This document shows, one piece after another, positions 8,482 to 16,717 of a stretch of 64,000 bases of DNA. The stretch lies in contig NZ_JACXJA010000001.1 of assembly GCF_014705615.1 (NCBI RefSeq), positions 275,616 to 339,615 of the forward strand, read 5' to 3'. Every line of letters starts with the position of its first letter. The stretch's first letter is position 1. The stretch is from Paenibacillus oceani (GTDB taxonomy: Bacteria > Bacillota > Bacilli > Paenibacillales > NBRC-103111). The position numbers were made by a program, and so were the translations under genes. The notes below the pieces were generated by a model. The model made no database searches and had not been told where the DNA came from. It worked only from the letters and a program-made list of their open reading frames with translations.

Positions 8482-8526
8482 GGTTCGATAGCACCATATA
8501 CCGATACATAGAGGAGAGATTACAGG

Positions 8527-9417
8527 ATGGCAGGAACGTGGAAACGAATAACCGTAATGGCATCACTAGTTTTGATCGTATCGCTTATCGCGTCGCTGAC
8601 GGCGTTTGCAGCAGCCGATAAACGGTTCGATGCAAAAAACGGCAACTATGTCACGATATCCAGCTATGTAGAGACACAGAAAATAAAAGACGTCGGTTAC
8701 GGCGAGACGATGTATGTCGTATCCGCACCTGTGACGATCACCTTTCACGGCGAGCTGTCCGACGAAGCGTCCATCGCCAAGTGGGTTGATGACGAAAGCC
8801 TGGAATACGTAGAGATCAAAGACAACAAAGCCGTGCTGACGGAAGCTGTCGATTACGGCGTGTTCCCTGTATTCAAGGGAGAAGCCCGGGGAGACAATGA
8901 CGCTATTATTTTGAAAGTGGTAGCCGGCACGGAGGAAGCGAGCAAGCCTGAGCCGGCGCCGGCACCGGAAACCGCTGCGCAGTCGGCAACCGCGAACCCG
9001 ACAGCCTCCAAAGTGCTGGTGAACGGCAAGGAAGTATCTTTCGAAGCTTACAACATCAACGACAACAACTACTTCAAGCTGCGGGACTTGGCAATGGCCG
9101 TTAACGGTACCGAGAAAAACTTCGAAGTGAGCTGGGATGCCGTCCAGAACGCGATCGCGCTCACCACCCAGAAAGGCTACACGCCGGACGGAAGCGAGTT
9201 AGCTGCTTCCGGCGAGAAAGCAAGCAAGCAAGTAACGCAAACGACCGCAAAGGTGACGCTCGACGGCAAAGGCGTCCAAATTACCGCGTACCACATCGAC
9301 GGCAACAATTACTTCAAGCTGAGAGACGTCGCCAAATTGATGAATATCGGCATCACTTGGGACGCCGCAGCCGGGTCGATCGGCATCGATACGAAAGCGG
9401 CTTACGCGGATGAGTAA
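8527..9417 (+). CDS. Secreted protein with two copper-amine-oxidase-like stalk repeats
   Basis: The 296-residue product has an N-terminal signal peptide (hydrophobic 9-28, likely cleavage after TAFA or nearby). A unique domain of about 115 residues, rich in Thr/Val strands, follows, then a Pro/Glu-rich linker (residues 137-160). The C-terminus carries two copies of the stalk-domain motif 'Y-x-I-x-x-N-N-Y-F-K-L-R-D' near residues 176 and 258. Such stalk (copper amine oxidase N1-like) domains are common in Paenibacillus extracellular proteins and are thought to mediate surface display or protein contacts; they are not enzymes. The start has GGAGAGATTACAGG directly upstream. A strong terminator follows. 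The function of the N-terminal domain is unknown. Confidence 0.85.
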   Translation: MAGTWKRITVMASLVLIVSLIASLTAFAAADKRFDAKNGNYVTISSYVETQKIKDVGYGETMYVVSAPVTITFHGELSDEASIAKWVDDESLEYVEIKDNKAVLTEAVDYGVFPVFKGEARGDNDAIILKVVAGTEEASKPEPAPAPETAAQSATANPTASKVLVNGKEVSFEAYNINDNNYFKLRDLAMAVNGTEKNFEVSWDAVQNAIALTTQKGYTPDGSELAASGEKASKQVTQTTAKVTLDGKGVQITAYHIDGNNYFKLRDVAKLMNIGITWDAAAGSIGIDTKAAYADE

Positions 9418-9482
9418 TCGTGACGGTTAGGCGGCTTACCGCCCGCTAATCGCCCGGCGCGGCAGCTTCACCCGGACATCCG

Positions 9483-9526
9483 ACAAGCTCCGTCCAGCGG
9501 TCTGCTGAGCGGAGCTTGTGCTTTTT
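9483..9526 (+). terminator. Rho-independent terminator
   Basis: A perfect 10-bp stem (ACAAGCTCCG 9483-9492 / CGGAGCTTGT 9510-9519) is followed by GCTTTTT. It ends the stalk-protein transcript and faces the convergent chemotaxis gene. Confidence 0.9.
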
Positions 9527-9542
9527 GCCGGCGCCTATCGGG

Positions 9543-11111
9543 TCATACCTGAAAGGCCGATACCGAACGATTCAGTTCTTCAGCCAGACCGGCCAACGAC
9601 TGAGCTGACCCGGCCGTCTCCTGGGATGCTGCGGCCGACTGCTCGCAGGAGGCGGCGATCATCTCCACCGATTCCCGGATCGTGGCCGACTGGGCCGTCT
9701 GCTCCTCGGTAGCGGCCGCAATCTCCATGATCCGGGAAGACGTCTGCTTGACCATACCGACGATGCCGTCGAACGCCTCCCCGGTTTTGTCCGTGTCCTC
9801 CACCGCTTTACTCGTCGCTCTCACGCTGTCCTTCATATTGCTCTGCATCCCTTTAATAATCGCCGATATTTCCTTGGTAGCGTTGCCGCTGCGTTCCGCC
9901 AGCTTGCGCACCTCATCGGCTACGACGGCGAACCCTCGTCCCTGATCCCCCGCCCTGGCTGCTTCAATCGCTGCATTCAGAGCAAGCAGGTTCGTCTGCT
10001 CGGCGATCTCATCGATGACGGCGACGATCTCCCCTACCTTCTCGGAATCTTTCTCCAGCACCTCGATTTGCTCGTTCAACCGGGTAATGCCCCTAATGGT
10101 GTTGCCGATAATCGTTCCGCCCTCTTGGGCCATGGTGGACATTTTCTCGGAAAAATCTGCGGCATCCACCGCGTTTTTGGATATCGATTCCATGCTGAGA
10201 TTCAGTTCCCGGAACAGCTCGTTAATTTGCTGGGCGAACTGCGCCTGGCTCTGCGTGCCGCTCGCCACCTCTTCCGTAGTCGCGGATATTTGCACGGCGG
10301 CCGCGCCGACATGCTGGGCGGACGAGATAATATTGCGGACAAATTCCTGATAGCTGTCCAGCATCTTGTTGAACGAGCGCGACAGCTCCCCGATCTCATC
10401 CTTGCTCGCATCCGGCAGTCTGGAGGTGAGATCTCCTTCATTGTTAGCCAGCTCCTGCAATTTACTGACGATCGTCTGCAGCGGCTTAAGCTTCACAAAC
10501 AGTAGTCCGATCGAGGTCATCATCGCGGCGACGGCCAATACGATGGCTGCTATCGTTATGTACAGAAACGTATGGAATCCGTCCTCGGCAGCCTGGAGCT
10601 CCTGCTCGGCACGGGTGTTCATCAAAGTCTGGAACCTGGAGATCGGTTCGGCGATGATCTGCTTATTCCGCTCGTACGCGTCGTCGAACATGAGCTGCCG
10701 GGCCTGGTCGAAGTTTCCGGCTTCCACAGCCCGGAAGGCGGCCTCCTCGGTCTGAACCAGCGCGTCCGACTTCATCTTCGCCTGCGTAAGAAGATCCAGC
10801 TCCTGCGGAGGCGCATTCATTGCTTTCAAGCGTTCGACGACGCGGTCTCTCGACTTCGTCTCGTTCACTTCGCGCCAGTAGTTGTTGTAGAATGTTTTAT
10901 TGCCGAACTGTACATACTTTCGCGCCTCGTCCGTCAAATAATTGGAGGCCCGCTCCAGGTCGAAGCCGAGCTGTTTGAATTCCGCCTGGCGGGAGACGGC
11001 CTTCTGAACGTCAAGGTAATGGCTGCGGAGCATAAGAACCGAGAAGATCAAGACGATTGCCAGCCCGGCAAAAACAACACCGAGCACCTTCAGAAGAACA
11101 GAAATTCTCAT
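9543..11111 (-). CDS. Methyl-accepting chemotaxis protein
   Basis: This is a 522-residue membrane chemoreceptor that passes an extracellular signal to CheA/CheW. The order is: first membrane helix (about 7-29), an extracellular four-helix sensing domain (30-180, helical, no Cache motif seen), second membrane helix (about 182-205), a HAMP linker (206-260) and the signalling domain. The highly conserved hairpin tip is present ([20 protein letters not shown] and [18 protein letters not shown], about 365-415), with Glu/Gln-rich adaptation helices on both sides. GGGAGG lies eight bases before the ATG. It has a long structured leader with its own terminator (see 11191-11326) and a strong promoter at 11366-11394, so expression is probably controlled by attenuation. 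Confidence 0.93.
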   Translation of the reverse strand: MRISVLLKVLGVVFAGLAIVLIFSVLMLRSHYLDVQKAVSRQAEFKQLGFDLERASNYLTDEARKYVQFGNKTFYNNYWREVNETKSRDRVVERLKAMNAPPQELDLLTQAKMKSDALVQTEEAAFRAVEAGNFDQARQLMFDDAYERNKQIIAEPISRFQTLMNTRAEQELQAAEDGFHTFLYITIAAIVLAVAAMMTSIGLLFVKLKPLQTIVSKLQELANNEGDLTSRLPDASKDEIGELSRSFNKMLDSYQEFVRNIISSAQHVGAAAVQISATTEEVASGTQSQAQFAQQINELFRELNLSMESISKNAVDAADFSEKMSTMAQEGGTIIGNTIRGITRLNEQIEVLEKDSEKVGEIVAVIDEIAEQTNLLALNAAIEAARAGDQGRGFAVVADEVRKLAERSGNATKEISAIIKGMQSNMKDSVRATSKAVEDTDKTGEAFDGIVGMVKQTSSRIMEIAAATEEQTAQSATIRESVEMIAASCEQSAAASQETAGSAQSLAGLAEELNRSVSAFQV

Positions 11112-11190
11112 AGAATGTACCTCCCGTTAGTTGTATTGCACTTGATGATCAAACAAGCTCCCTTAAGCGAGACCGCATCCCCTCCCGGTA

Positions 11191-11326
11191 CAAAAAGAAC
11201 CCTTCTCCATAGAAGGGTTCTCCGGCATACAACATTCTACTGGGAACCCGGCTGTTTTTGCAGCATTGCGTTGCACCGATGGATGTACGTTCCTGCCAGC
11301 TTGGCAAGCTTCCATTCTCAGTAGAA
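11191..11326 (-). promoter_or_regulatory. Structured mRNA leader with terminator/antiterminator switch (riboswitch-like)
   Basis: In the 250-base leader of the chemoreceptor mRNA, TTCTACTG (11326-11319) pairs with CAGTAGAA (11242-11235), enclosing a folded domain of about 75 bases with further short hairpins. A strong terminator follows (11-bp stem 11196-11206/11211-11221, then TTTTTG on the minus strand). The GGGTTC at 11249-11244, in the closing stem, is complementary to the GAACCC that forms the 5' arm of the terminator (11220-11215), so the two folds exclude each other. The piece ACAGCCGGGTT resembles the 3' part of the c-di-GMP-I aptamer, but the rest of that aptamer is not there. The class is unassigned. 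Confidence 0.65.
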
Positions 11327-11365
11327 TAAGGTCAGTATAAGTTGAAATATGTCGTTTCATGTCTA

Positions 11366-11394
11366 ATTATAGATCGATATACCTAGAGTGTAAA
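11366..11394 (-). promoter_or_regulatory. Sigma-A promoter of the chemoreceptor transcript
   Basis: On the minus strand TTTACA (11394-11389), a 17-base spacer and a perfect TATAAT (11371-11366) lie about 250 bases upstream of the start codon, placing the structured leader inside the transcript. Confidence 0.75.
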
Positions 11395-11483
11395 TAAGTA
11401 CATCAAAGATTTATAAAGACCCCGCCGATTGACGCAGCGTGCAAGCTTCAATCACAATCCTGCAGCTCCTTCATTTCGCTCTA

Positions 11484-11533
11484 TTGACTTCATCATCCCA
11501 TCTGTGTATTCTGTGTATGTAATAGATACACAG
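11484..11533 (+). promoter_or_regulatory. Promoter and palindromic operator of the GntR-ABC operon
   Basis: TTGACT (11484-11489), 17 bases, TATTCT (11507-11512) form the promoter. A perfect inverted repeat CTGTGTAT (11511-11518) / ATACACAG (11526-11533) overlaps the -10 end and the start of transcription. This is the expected place for autorepression by the GntR product. Confidence 0.7.
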
Positions 11534-11553
11534 TTGAGAGCGGGTGAACCGTT

Positions 11554-11940
11554 ACGAAAATTATTATTTCCAACGTATCCGATCCTCCCATTTATCAGCA
11601 GATCAAGGGGCAAATTAAGGATGCCATCCTTCGCGGGGAATTAAGCGAAGGCGAGCTGCTGCCGTCGATTCGGGCGCTGGCGAACGATCTGCATGTAAGC
11701 GTCTTGACAACCCGAAGGGTGTACGATGAGCTGGAGGCCGAAGGCTTCGTAACGACGCGGGCCGGCAAGGGCTCTTACGTCTCCCAGGGCAACCTGGAGC
11801 TGCTGCGCGAATCCAAGCGGCATATGGTGGAAGTGAAGCTGACGGAAGCGTGGCAGCTGGCGCGTTCTTTGGGAATCCGCAGAAGCGAAATGTACCGGAT
11901 GATGGATTTATTATTTGAGGAGGAAGAGGGCGAGGCGTGA
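11554..11940 (+). CDS. GntR-family (YtrA-type) transcriptional regulator with ACG in the start position
   Basis: The product is a short (about 128-residue) one-domain GntR repressor: the winged helix (PIYQQIKGQIKDAILRGELS, then LPSIRALANDLHVSVLTTRR) followed by a small tail. This is the usual size for YtrA-subfamily regulators that control ABC transporters. Homologous sequence extends back to 'KIIISNVSDPPIYQ', which relatives begin with Met-Lys, but here that codon is ACG (11554-11556). A good GGGTGA site lies six bases upstream and a TGA in the same frame lies at 11545. No ATG/GTG/TTG starts the full domain; the first in-frame alternative, TTG at 11704, would delete half of the helix-turn-helix. 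Either ACG (or the nearby ATT) is used weakly or the gene is a start-codon mutant. It is co-directional with the ABC genes. Confidence 0.75.
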   Translation, partial: TKIIISNVSDPPIYQQIKGQIKDAILRGELSEGELLPSIRALANDLHVSVLTTRRVYDELEAEGFVTTRAGKGSYVSQGNLELLRESKRHMVEVKLTEAWQLARSLGIRRSEMYRMMDLLFEEEEGEA

Positions 11941-11941
11941 G

Positions 11942-12793
11942 ATGAACCCTGTCATGGAAGTAGAAGGGCTGAACAAAAACTTAGGCGGATTCGAACTGCG
12001 GGATGTCAGCTTCTCGCTGCCGGAGGGCTGCATTACCGGGTTTATCGGCGTGAACGGGGCCGGGAAAACGACGACCATCAAATCGATTCTGGGGCTGATC
12101 CCGAACGATTCCGGCGAAGTCCGGATGTTCGGCAAAACGATGGAGAAGCACGCGCGGGAGCTGAAAAACCGGATCGGAATCGTATTTGATGAAGGGTACT
12201 TTTATGAGGATCTGACGATGGCGGAGATGAAAAGCGTCCTCGCTCCCGCTTACTCCACCTGGGATAACGCCGCCTTTAGCCGGCACATGGAACGCTTCGG
12301 GCTGCACCCTGCCCATAAAATATCGACGCTGTCCAAAGGGAATCGCATGAAGTTCGCGATCGCCCTCGCGCTGTCGCACCACGCCGATCTGCTCATCATG
12401 GACGAGCCGACGAGCGGTCTTGATCCTCTGGTCCGCAGCGAGATTATGGAGATTATGCTGGAATACATGAAGGAAGACGGCAAAAGCGTGTTTTTCTCGA
12501 CCCACATCACGTCCGACCTCGACAAAATCGCGGATATGCTGATCCTGATCGATAAGGGCCGCCTTATTTTCAACGAGGACAAAGACCTGCTGCTGGATAC
12601 GCACGGCTTCGTGAAAGGGGACCGGGCGGACCTGAGCGAGCATACCCGGAAGCTGTTTCTGACGCTGCGCGAGACCCGTTACGGATTTGAAGGGCTCACC
12701 GCTCATAAGCAAGCGGTTAAGGAGCAAATGAACAAGGCGCTTATCGAGAAGCCTACAATTGAAGATATTATGCTCGGCTATGTCAGGAGGTAA
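11942..12793 (+). CDS. ABC transporter ATP-binding protein (YtrB/YhcH type)
   Basis: This cytoplasmic ATPase of 283 residues powers an ABC-2 type exporter. It has Walker A 'GVNGAGKT' at 36-43, a signature 'LSKGNRMKF' in place of the usual LSGGQ, and Walker B with catalytic Glu in 'LLIMDEPTSGLDP'. The H-loop is in 'VFFSTHITSD'. The start at 11942 sits two bases after the regulator's stop, giving tight coupling; an in-frame ATG at 11915 would give an overlapping arginine-rich extension and is rejected. The GntR + ATPase + small membrane protein order matches bacilli's ytr-like units, which respond to cell-wall-active antibiotics. The substrate of this one is not known. Confidence 0.9.
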   Translation: MNPVMEVEGLNKNLGGFELRDVSFSLPEGCITGFIGVNGAGKTTTIKSILGLIPNDSGEVRMFGKTMEKHARELKNRIGIVFDEGYFYEDLTMAEMKSVLAPAYSTWDNAAFSRHMERFGLHPAHKISTLSKGNRMKFAIALALSHHADLLIMDEPTSGLDPLVRSEIMEIMLEYMKEDGKSVFFSTHITSDLDKIADMLILIDKGRLIFNEDKDLLLDTHGFVKGDRADLSEHTRKLFLTLRETRYGFEGLTAHKQAVKEQMNKALIEKPTIEDIMLGYVRR

Positions 12794-12799
12794 CAGGCC

Positions 12800-13450
12800 A
12801 TGCTGCTCCATCTCGTGAAGAAAGACTCTCTGCTGGTCAAAAAGTATTTGATTCTGATGTTTATCGCCGCGATCGCGCTTCCCGTGTTTATCCAAATAAA
12901 AACCGCCTCTCTTGGCGGCGGCGGGTTTCTGGCTTTTTTTATAAGCACGCTGTTCATTCAGTTCATCATCTTTAATTCCGTATCGCTGCTCGAGTACAAA
13001 TTCAAAGGCTCGGCTATGTTATGCGCGACTCCCTACGGCAGAAATGCGCTCGTTCAATCGAAGTATCTGTTTCTGTTGCTGCTGTTTGCCGGCTGCTGCG
13101 TTCTGTACACGTTGACGGCTTTGCTGATCCCGGGTCAGCTGGACCTGCTGAGCCTGTCCGACTTCGGCAATACCTTTTTAATCCTATCGGTCGTTTTCTC
13201 GATTATGATCCCGGTGCAGTACCGTTTCGGATTCGAGAAATCCAAATATATATTCTTTTTCAGTATCTTTATTACGCCGTTCCTAGCCCCTGTCGTTATG
13301 CAATATGCGCAAGCCCGCAACTTCAGCTTCCCTGCGGCGTTCCCGGGCCCGCAGATCGTTCAGGACCTGGCGCCGATTGGGCTGGCACTGGCTGTCGGCG
13401 TTGCGTCGATGCTGGTTTCCATGCGTATTTTCGGCAAACAAAACTTGTAG
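12800..13450 (+). CDS. ABC-2 type transporter permease subunit
   Basis: This 216-residue integral membrane protein has about six hydrophobic segments: residues 17-33, 40-56, 84-104, 118-138, 150-170 and 190-208. It starts six bases after the ATPase gene with AGGAGG in front. A short N-terminal stretch 'LLHLVKKDSLLVKKYL' is typical of ABC-2 permeases of YhcI/YtrC-type two-gene systems. It forms the channel driven by the upstream ATPase, presumably as a dimer. No terminator is evident after its stop. The assignment rests on hydrophobic profile and context rather than on a strong sequence motif. Confidence 0.8.
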   Translation: MLLHLVKKDSLLVKKYLILMFIAAIALPVFIQIKTASLGGGGFLAFFISTLFIQFIIFNSVSLLEYKFKGSAMLCATPYGRNALVQSKYLFLLLLFAGCCVLYTLTALLIPGQLDLLSLSDFGNTFLILSVVFSIMIPVQYRFGFEKSKYIFFFSIFITPFLAPVVMQYAQARNFSFPAAFPGPQIVQDLAPIGLALAVGVASMLVSMRIFGKQNL

Positions 13451-13479
13451 CTCTTCCCATGCAGAATATCGCGGGCCTG

Positions 13480-13614
13480 TCATTGAAGCTTAGCTGAAAT
13501 CGACTTTAGAAAGCCAACGCCGGACATTTTCAGAACATTCAGCGTTTTGACAGTCAGTTGGCCGCCTTTGCCCTGAATCCATTGCTTGGCTGGTTGATCG
13601 AATTCCACATTCAT
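13480..13614 (-). pseudogene. Truncated small HesB-like (CC/Se-motif type) protein
   Basis: The first 27 residues from the ATG at 13614 (MNVEFDQPAKQWIQGKGG, then QLTVKTLNV) resemble the start of small HesB/IscA-related proteins of bacilli, in which a Cys-Cys (or selenocysteine) motif comes next. Here the sequence instead runs 'LKMSGVGFLKSISAKLQ' and stops at 44 residues, without the cysteines or the rest of the fold. The start has AAAGGGGCG upstream. It could be a remnant or a diverged mini-protein; a remnant is more likely. Confidence 0.45.
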
Positions 13615-13729
13615 CGAAATCGCCCCTTTTTCGCACGAGTCGTTACTTATCAGTATAGGGCGGGGGGACCCCCTACTCAACGCGCGGCGCCTTTGTAAAT
13701 GTTTCCATAGTGGCAGGCTGCCGGCGGGA

Positions 13730-14185
13730 TCACTGCCATTTCATCTCGCTCTTGCCTTTCCGGCTTAGAACCCCGAACCCTTCGGAGTACGCTTTGTCCA
13801 GAAACATCGGCAGCCGTTCCTTAAATCCTTCCGCAAGCGGGAGTGAAGGCAGCTCGTCTCGATGCACCCAGCTCAGCTTGCCTTCCCCCGTCTCTTCCAG
13901 CAGCTCCCCTGAGTAGGAACTCGTTCTATAGCTAAACACCATATATTTATCCTGTGTCTCTTCATGGAACCAGTACACAATCCCGCACAGTTCGAGACCT
14001 GATACCGTCAGCCCGGTCTCCTCTCTCACTTCTCGGATCGTTGAATCGATGATGCTTTCCCCTTCTTCGATATGTCCTCCCGGAAAAGCAAGCCCTTTCC
14101 ACGACTTGATCCGGTCCTGCACCAAGACCCGGTCCGTCGCCGGATCATAGATCATGCACATATTGGTCAATTTGACATTTGGCAA
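13730..14185 (-). CDS. NUDIX hydrolase (8-oxo-dGTP diphosphatase-like)
   Basis: This 151-residue cytoplasmic pyrophosphohydrolase has a complete Nudix box: G37-x5-E43-x7-R51-E52-V-x-E55-E56-x-G58-L. The box coordinates Mg2+ and catalyses cleavage of nucleoside diphosphate derivatives. 'MCMIYDPATDRVLVQDR' and 'FPGGHIEEGES' are characteristic of the MutT-like/8-oxo-dGTP group found in Firmicutes. The start codon is TTG at 14185 with GGAG about nine bases upstream. It is a single gene. A role in nucleotide-pool sanitation is the default reading, but Nudix substrates are hard to predict. Confidence 0.88.
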   Translation of the reverse strand: MPNVKLTNMCMIYDPATDRVLVQDRIKSWKGLAFPGGHIEEGESIIDSTIREVREETGLTVSGLELCGIVYWFHEETQDKYMVFSYRTSSYSGELLEETGEGKLSWVHRDELPSLPLAEGFKERLPMFLDKAYSEGFGVLSRKGKSEMKWQ

Positions 14186-14547
14186 CCTTCAACACTCCAA
14201 CCCAGACGTATAGTAATTTCTTCAACCGGTGACAATCCCGATTACAAATCCATCATACCCTGTACAGCCGCGCATGAATAGTCGTTACGTTGCCGTAATT
14301 CCGGGTTCTTCCGCCGGATAAATTGAGTTTAGCCATAGTGGGAACGTATTCTGTAAAACTTAAATGGTATAATACCAGCATCCTTCTATAGTTTTTTCTA
14401 ATGCTTGTGTTACCCATCCCCCTATTAATAAAAACTTTAAGGTGATTCCAATGCTCGCATTTACCCGATTGACCAAATGCAAACCCCCGATCCCGTAATC
14501 GCCTTGAAAGCGAATTGAGATTTTCAATGTTATAGGGGGATTTGCCA
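14186..14547. other. Intergenic region upstream of the MFS gene
   Basis: No gene is seen. A perfect TATAAT lies at about 14369 on the plus strand, but its -35 region is poor. The short leader just before 14548 contains AGGGGGA, the ribosome binding site of the MFS gene. Confidence 0.4.
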
Positions 14548-15734
14548 GTGGAAAGAAAAATCTACAACACCGTCTTTATGGCTGCTTATTGTTCTTGTCG
14601 GTTTTCCGCAAATCAGCGAAACGATATATACGCCTTCCTTGCCGGACATAGCCCGTACGTTGCAGGCAAGCGGCAACACGATTCAACTGACGCTCAGCAT
14701 TTACTTTCTCGGCTTCGCCCTCGGCGTATTTTGCTGGGGAAGGCTGTCCGATTCGATCGGACGGCGTCCCGCCTTGCTTTGGGGAATTTTCGTGTACGGA
14801 GCGGGAAGCCTGGGATGTTACTTGTCGAATTCGGCGGAATGGCTGCTCGTAAGCCGATTCATTCAGGCTTTTGGCGCCAGCAGCGGTTCGGTCGTGACCC
14901 AGACCATACTCCGCGAAAGTATCGATGGAGCCCGGCGTCATGCCGTATTTGCCCAAATATCGGCCGCTCTCGCCTTTACTCCGGCCGTCGGGCCGTTAAT
15001 CGGAGGATGGGTCGATCAGTCGCTCGGGTTCAGGGCGGTATTTTTCACCCTGGTGGCGATGAGCGTCGCTGTGTTCGCGTACACCTGGACGTCTCTTCCC
15101 GAGACCAGAGTGTCCCCGCCCTCGAACATCCGGGTTGCGACTGTAGCGAGGCGGCTCGCTTCCGATAAGAAGGTATGGGCGTTCGGTTTTCTTATAGGCG
15201 CCGCCAACGGGATTTTGTTCAGTTATTATGCGGAGGCTCCCTTTATTTTTATTGAGTTTTTTCAGATGACGCCCGGCGTGTTCGGATTCCTCGGCATTTT
15301 TGTCGCGCTGTCTTCCATCCTCGGGGCGATGTTATCCAAGAAGCTGCTAACCCGGCTGTCTGCGGAGAACATCATCGTGCTTGGCACCGCGGTAACGACT
15401 GCAGGAGCCGGATGTCTCACAGGGCTCGCTCTGTACGGGATCGGCCCGACCGTTCTGTTCCTCGCGCTGATGGTAGCCTGTCTCTTCATTCTTCTGCTGG
15501 GGATCGGCATGGCGATTCCGGGCTGCCTGAGTTTGGCGCTTGTCCGTTATGGCGATGTGCTTGGGACAGCCGGCGCCATTTTCGGACTGGGTTACTATAT
15601 AGTCGTCAGCCTGATTACAAGCGGCATGAGCTACCTGCACAACGGCTCGTTGGTGACGATGCCTGTCTATTTCCTCGCAGTGGGTCCTTATGGTCTTGGT
15701 TAGCCGGTCGATTGCCGGTCGCACAGCCCGGTAA
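14548..15734 (+). pseudogene. MFS drug-resistance transporter (Bcr/CflA type) with two single-base frameshifts
   Basis: This is a multidrug efflux pump of the Bcr/CflA family, predicted at about 394 residues if repaired, with twelve membrane helices. The family start 'STTPSLWLLIVLVGFPQISE' lies upstream of the long open frame (which opens at an internal ATG, 14639). It joins the GTG start (14548, AGGGGGA seven bases before) only if one base is removed from the A5 run at 14556-14560. At the far end the long frame stops at 15703, whereas 'LMVLVSRSIAGRTAR' and a TAA at 15732 follow in another frame, so one extra base is suspected near 15682-15687. The body shows the motif 'WGRLSDSIGRRPAL' of MFS loop 2-3. 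Two one-base insertions may be assembly errors or true inactivation. Confidence 0.75.
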
Positions 15735-15788
15735 TCTTCTCCGGAACCCTGCCCTATGCGGGTTGTACGATTATTCGTCTAAGCATGT

Positions 15789-15836
15789 GAAAGAAGCTGC
15801 CCCTAAGTCTGAAGAGACTTCAGGGACAGCTTCTTT
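15789..15836. terminator. Bidirectional terminator between the MFS gene and thiM
   Basis: A long imperfect hairpin (outer AAGAAGCTG/CAGCTTCTT, inner AAGTCT/AGACTT) is followed by TTCTTTG on the plus strand and by a matching U-rich tail on the minus strand. Confidence 0.75.
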
Positions 15837-15898
15837 GTTGACGATACGGATGTGTAAGCTTTCCCATCCTGCTTTTCGAGCGTCATGCCAGGCTCCGT

Positions 15899-16708
15899 TC
15901 ACACTCGGGCCACATTCAGAAGTTCGCCCCATGCTCTCCCGTCCATCTGATAGAGCTGGTTCAACAATTCGATCTGAAACGTCCCCGGGTGTCCGGGACC
16001 GGCGACCCGCTCCGCCGTCTCCGCGGCGGCTCCGTAAAAGGATAATGCGGCAACGGAAGCGAGCACCGGGTCCTGAACCGCTGCAAGAAAGGCGCCGATC
16101 ACGGAAGTTAGCAGGCAGCCGGTACCCGTAACCCGCGTCAAGAGCGGTGTACCGCCGCTGATCCGGCAAGTGACCGACCCGTCGCTTACATAATCCTCCG
16201 GCCCCGTCACGACGACGACACAGCCGAGCGCCTGTGCCGCTTGCCGGGCCAAGCCGCTTACGTCCTTCGCTGCTCCCCCTGCTGCGTCTACGCCTTTAAT
16301 CGCCCACGCTTCGCCGATGACATTGGCCACCTCCGGGGCATTCCCCCTTAAGACCGCGATCCGAAGCTCCTTCATGAGGCGCCGGGCGGTCTCGGTCCGG
16401 TACGGAGTCGCCCCGGCCCCCACCGGATCGAAGATGACCGGCACCTGGTGCTCGTTAGCCGACTTGCCGGCCAGAAGCATGGATTCCACGACGCTTGCAT
16501 CCAGCGTCCCCATATTCAGTACGAGAGCCCCCGAGATCCGGGCCATATCGGCCGCTTCTTCCTTCGCGTAAGCCATCACCGGCGAGGCGCCTAAGGCCAG
16601 CAGACCGTTCGCGGTAAAATTGGTGACCACCACATTCGTAATATGATGCACTAGCGGATGCGCCTCTCTTACTTGATCCAGCGACGCAATGATCGCAGAT
16701 TTGTCCAT
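15899..16708 (-). CDS. thiM: Hydroxyethylthiazole kinase
   Basis: ThiM phosphorylates 4-methyl-5-(2-hydroxyethyl)thiazole, salvaging the thiazole half of thiamine. The 269-residue product fits the family length and carries '[20 protein letters not shown]' near the start, '[12 protein letters not shown]' and '[12 protein letters not shown]' near the end, which hold the ATP and substrate sites (the Cys of TGTGC is the conserved active-site residue). The ATG at 16708 is preferred over the GTG at 16717, because AGGTGA lies five bases in front of it. No other thiamine genes (thiD, thiE) are near, and no TPP riboswitch was recognised. It lies immediately after the YbjN-domain gene, so read-through from that gene is likely. 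Confidence 0.93.
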   Translation of the reverse strand: MDKSAIIASLDQVREAHPLVHHITNVVVTNFTANGLLALGASPVMAYAKEEAADMARISGALVLNMGTLDASVVESMLLAGKSANEHQVPVIFDPVGAGATPYRTETARRLMKELRIAVLRGNAPEVANVIGEAWAIKGVDAAGGAAKDVSGLARQAAQALGCVVVVTGPEDYVSDGSVTCRISGGTPLLTRVTGTGCLLTSVIGAFLAAVQDPVLASVAALSFYGAAAETAERVAGPGHPGTFQIELLNQLYQMDGRAWGELLNVARV

Positions 16709-16717
16709 GTTCTTCAC

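Noticed and set aside
11221..11330. c-di-GMP-I (GEMM) riboswitch before the chemoreceptor gene
   Set aside because: Only ACAGCCGGGTT and a partial ACGCAA match; the space between them is too short for the second helix and the 5' conserved segment is absent. Kept as an unclassified leader.
13021..13497. 158-codon plus-strand ORF inside the ABC-2 permease gene
   Set aside because: Out-of-frame shadow; the permease frame has the hydrophobic profile and ribosome binding site.
14542..15168. 208-codon ORF overlapping the MFS gene start
   Set aside because: Only its first few codons belong to the MFS gene; the rest is out of frame with the membrane protein.
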